A stretch of 64,000 nt of DNA from CAXXHQ01 sp963665265 (lineage in GTDB: Bacteria; Planctomycetota; Planctomycetia; Pirellulales; Thermoguttaceae): contig OY762224.2 of NCBI GenBank assembly GCA_963665265.2, positions 1,984,001 to 2,048,000 of the forward strand. The letters run 5' to 3'. Position numbers and translations under genes: made by a program. This document shows, one piece after another, positions 61,171-64,000 of the stretch (within the stretch, counting starts at the first letter, position 1; every line of letters starts with the position of its first letter). Below the pieces are notes generated by a model. The model searched no databases. It had not been told where the DNA came from and was given only the letters and a program-made list of their open reading frames with translations.

Positions 61171-64000
61171 ATGTCTTGCAACGGAACATCGGGGATACTC
61201 TGCGCGTTGCTCTTGGTTCGACGGGCGGCGTTTTTTTTCGTCTTGGCCCTCTTACTTTCGGCGGAGAGCAATCTGACGGCCGCCACTTATTTCTGGACCG
61301 CAACGAGCGGCGATTGGTCGTCGTCGGCCAACTGGGACTTCGGCGCCGTCCCCACCTCGACCGGCACAGCCTACGTCAATAACGGCGGGAGAGCGACGGT
61401 TAGTTCGACCGCTTCAGCCTCTGTGCTCTACCTCGGATATTCCGCAACCGACTCCGGCGCCGTAGAAGTGTCGGGCACCCTGTCGGGAACTTCAGTTTAC
61501 GTCGGATACTCCGGAACGGGAACGCTCAACGTTACGAACGGCGGCTCCGTCGGTAATAGGTACGGCTATCTCGGTTACAATAGCGGCTCGGCCGGAACCG
61601 TCACTGTCAGCGGAACAGGTTCCACATGGACGAACAGTTCAGAACTCAACGTCGGCTACTCTGGAACGGGAACGCTCAACGTTACCGCAGGCGGATCGGT
61701 CAGCAGCGGTTACTGCTATCTCGGCAACGGTAGCGGCTCCGCCGGAACCGTCACCGTCAGCGGGACGGGAGCGACATGGAAGAATAGCGGCTATCTCTAC
61801 GTCGGCCGTTCCGGAACAGGAACGCTCAATATCACCGACGGAGGCGCCGTTAGCAATACTTACGGCTATCTCGGCTACAATAGCGGCTCCGTCGGAACCG
61901 TCACTGTTAGCGGAACCGGATCCAAATGGACGAACAGTTCATCGCTTAACGTCGGCTACTCCGGCACGGGAACGCTCAATATCAACAACGGCGGTTTGGT
62001 GTCCGTCGGCGGAACGACTCAAGTCGGAATGGCCGGGGCGATCATTTTTAGCGACGGAACACTATTGGCTAAAAATCTCATCGCCTCGTCCAACCAACTT
62101 TTGGGCGTCGGAACGATAAGCACGCGAGGTTTGGTCAGCGATCTCAACTTAACCTTCGATTCGACGGCAAGTCTTTCGCAAACAGTGACGTTGAACCGTT
62201 TGGCGGGACAAGATATCTCGATCAATTTAGATTTGACGGGCGCAGCTGGCGCCAATGGCGATTTTGGCGTAAACTCCGTTTCGATCACTAATGGCGTAGT
62301 CATTAATTCGTCGAATGGCTATCTCGGTTACTACGGCGGCTCGGCCGGAACATCCACCGTCATCGGCTCCGGCTCCGCTTGGGCGAATAGCGGAAATTTA
62401 TACATCGGCAATTCCGGAGCGGGAACGCTCAATATTGCCGACGGCGGGTTGGTGTCCGTCGGAGGAACGACCAACGTCGGAACGGCTGGGGCGATCAACT
62501 TTAGCGACGGAACATTATCGACTAGAGCGCTCCTTGCGTCTTCCAGTCAACTTTTAGGCGTTGGAACGGTAAACACACGAGGCTTGGTCAGCGATCTCAA
62601 CTTTACCTTCGATTCGACGGCAAGTCTTTCGCAAACGGTGACGTTGAACCGTTTGGCGGGACAAAATATCTCGATCAACTTAGACATGACTGGCACAACT
62701 GGCGCCAATAGTGATTTTGGCGCAAACTCCGTATCGATCAGCAACGGCATCACGGTCAACTCCGCAAACGGCTATCTCGGCTACTACGGCGGCTCGGCAG
62801 GTACCTCCACCGTCAGCGGAACAGGTTCAGCGTGGAAGAGCAGTTCATTCTACGTCGGATATTCAGGAGCAGGATCGCTCAACATCGCCGACGGCGGATC
62901 GGTCGGCAGCTACAGCAGCTATCTTGGCTACAACGGCGGCTCGGCAGGAAAGGCGACGGTCAGCGGAACCGGATCTAAATGGACGAATAGTTCGCCTCTT
63001 TACGTTGGCTACTCAGGAACGGGAACGCTCAACATTACCGACGGTGGCTCCGTCAGTAGTTCTTCCGGCTTTCTCGGCTACGATCGTGGCTCCGCCGGAA
63101 CCGTCACCGTTAGCGGAACTGGATCCAAATGGACGAATAGTTCATCGCTCTACGTCGGCTTCTCCGGAACGGGAACGCTCAACGTCACCAACGGCGGATC
63201 GGCTAGCAGTAGCTACACCTATCTCGGCTACAATAGCGGCTCCGCCGGCACGGTTACCGTCAGCGGAACCGGATCCACATGGTCGAACAGTTCAGAACTC
63301 TACGTCGGCCGTTCCGGAACGGGAACGCTCAACATCGCCGACGGCGGCGCGGTTTCCGTCGACGGAACGACTCAAGTCGGAACGGCTGGGGCAATCAATT
63401 TTAACAATGGAACTCTATCGACAAAAACGCTTATCGCGTCTTTTGGTCAGTTTTTTGGCGTCGGAACGATATACGCACAGGGGCTAATTAGCGATTTCAA
63501 CTTGACTTTCGATTCGACGGCTAGTCTTTCGCAAACGATGACGTTGAATTCCCTTTCCGGGCAAAACGTAGCCCTCAAATTGGATTTAACGAGCGCTTCA
63601 GGAACGAACGGCAATTTAGGATTAGGTTACCTTAGCGGAGAAAGCGGCTCAATCTCGATCACCAACGGCATCACAGTCAACTCCGCAAACGGCTATCTCG
63701 GCTACAATAGCGGCTCGACCGGAACCGTCACCGTCAGCGGAACCGGATCAACTTGGATGAATAGCGGCGCTCTTTATGTCGGCCTTTCCGGAACGGGAAC
63801 GCTCAATGTCACCGACGGAGGCGCGGTTAGCAATACTTACGGCTATCTCGGCTTCAATAGCGGCTCGACCGTCACCGTCAGCGGACCCGGATCGAAATGG
63901 ACGAACACTTCATCGCTCTACGTCGGCTACTTCGGAACGGGAACGCTTAACATTACCGACGGCGGATCGGTTAGCAGCTCCGGCGGCAATCTCGGCTACG
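61171..64000 (+). CDS. T5SS/PEP-CTERM-associated repeat protein, 3' end outside window
   Basis: The frame starting at ATG 61171 is open for all 943 codons to the edge. A signal peptide (RRAAFFFVLALLLSAESNLTAA) is followed by YFWTATSGDWSSSANWDFGAVP, a start typical of planctomycetal autotransporter-like proteins. Then come tandem units of about 49 residues: LYVGYSGTGTLNITDGGSVS, YGYLGYNSGSAGTVTVSGTG, SKWTNSS. This is the T5SS/PEP-CTERM-associated repeat pattern, predicted to form a beta-solenoid. Three longer modules interrupt them (near 61990, 62446 and 63346), marked by GLVSVGGTTQVG, AINFSDGTL, LLGVGT and DSTASLSQTVTLN. Likely a large surface adhesin; whether it ends in a PEP-CTERM or a beta-barrel lies outside the window. 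Confidence 0.9.
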   Translation, partial: MSCNGTSGILCALLLVRRAAFFFVLALLLSAESNLTAATYFWTATSGDWSSSANWDFGAVPTSTGTAYVNNGGRATVSSTASASVLYLGYSATDSGAVEVSGTLSGTSVYVGYSGTGTLNVTNGGSVGNRYGYLGYNSGSAGTVTVSGTGSTWTNSSELNVGYSGTGTLNVTAGGSVSSGYCYLGNGSGSAGTVTVSGTGATWKNSGYLYVGRSGTGTLNITDGGAVSNTYGYLGYNSGSVGTVTVSGTGSKWTNSSSLNVGYSGTGTLNINNGGLVSVGGTTQVGMAGAIIFSDGTLLAKNLIASSNQLLGVGTISTRGLVSDLNLTFDSTASLSQTVTLNRLAGQDISINLDLTGAAGANGDFGVNSVSITNGVVINSSNGYLGYYGGSAGTSTVIGSGSAWANSGNLYIGNSGAGTLNIADGGLVSVGGTTNVGTAGAINFSDGTLSTRALLASSSQLLGVGTVNTRGLVSDLNFTFDSTASLSQTVTLNRLAGQNISINLDMTGTTGANSDFGANSVSISNGITVNSANGYLGYYGGSAGTSTVSGTGSAWKSSSFYVGYSGAGSLNIADGGSVGSYSSYLGYNGGSAGKATVSGTGSKWTNSSPLYVGYSGTGTLNITDGGSVSSSSGFLGYDRGSAGTVTVSGTGSKWTNSSSLYVGFSGTGTLNVTNGGSASSSYTYLGYNSGSAGTVTVSGTGSTWSNSSELYVGRSGTGTLNIADGGAVSVDGTTQVGTAGAINFNNGTLSTKTLIASFGQFFGVGTIYAQGLISDFNLTFDSTASLSQTMTLNSLSGQNVALKLDLTSASGTNGNLGLGYLSGESGSISITNGITVNSANGYLGYNSGSTGTVTVSGTGSTWMNSGALYVGLSGTGTLNVTDGGAVSNTYGYLGFNSGSTVTVSGPGSKWTNTSSLYVGYFGTGTLNITDGGSVSSSGGNLGY

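Noticed and set aside
62019..62759. Minus-strand frames of 94 and 70 residues inside the repeat protein
   Set aside because: They are antisense shadows that look alike only because the coding strand is repetitive.

Overview
The window looks like a piece of a Planctomycetota chromosome, most likely Pirellulales-like. The evidence is the gene content: a DUF1559 pseudopilin, several PEP-CTERM surface proteins, a T5SS/PEP-CTERM-associated repeat protein, a giant carboxypeptidase-regulatory-like repeat protein, a receiver protein with an excisionase-type HTH and an OleC/OleB pair. Start codons are mixed (ATG, GTG) and only some genes have a clear Shine-Dalgarno sequence. No rRNA, tRNA, IS element, prophage or CRISPR array was recognised. 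Family-level placement is inference.

Layout. 1-7.2 kb: the C-terminal part of a subtilase with a PEP-CTERM anchor, a 34-residue histone-H1-like peptide, about 1.3 kb without a convincing gene, an alpha-2-macroglobulin-like membrane protein, a PEP-CTERM protein and a decayed PEP-CTERM mini-gene. 7.2-13.4 kb: a DUF1559 pseudopilin co-transcribed with an unusual exported SUOX-like/tetrapyrrole-methylase fusion, then an HTH-PBP regulator with trmO, then rmuC. 13.6-19.7 kb: a polysaccharide locus (Wzm/Wzt ABC exporter, GT-C glycosyltransferase, WecA/MraY-type transferase, GT2). 19.7-26.6 kb: homocysteine methyltransferase, OleC, a repetitive secreted protein, acpS, an OPT transporter. 26.6-34.5 kb: one gene of 2629 codons built from about 3.5 super-repeats.

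34.8-42.5 kb: a minus-strand cluster encoding an apparently complete 4-hydroxyproline catabolic route. It contains an epimerase, a three-part D-hydroxyproline dehydrogenase, a deaminase of the DHDPS family and alpha-ketoglutarate semialdehyde dehydrogenase, together with an Xaa-Pro peptidase that could supply the imino acid from peptides. 42.9-47.7 kb: an unrecognised gene, a HEAT-repeat/membrane-protein pair, a strongly structured intergenic region (candidate ncRNA) and an HTH-receiver protein. 48-55 kb: a LarA-like protein followed by hydE-hydG-aspA-hydF, the full [FeFe]-hydrogenase maturation set with aspartate ammonia-lyase. No hydrogenase structural gene is in the window. 55-59.9 kb: QueD-like, OleB, a small membrane protein, a CehA-like protein without its metal-site histidines, and a CbpA/DnaJ-type chaperone.

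59.9-64 kb: two kinds of short palindromic repeats surround rnpA. A long plus-strand reading frame then opens at 61171 and runs off the right edge; it encodes tandem beta-solenoid-type repeats. The combination of hydrogenase maturation, amino/imino-acid catabolism and many exported adhesin-like or protease-like proteins suggests a surface-attached degrader of proteinaceous or algal material that is able to live anaerobically. This lifestyle is inference.
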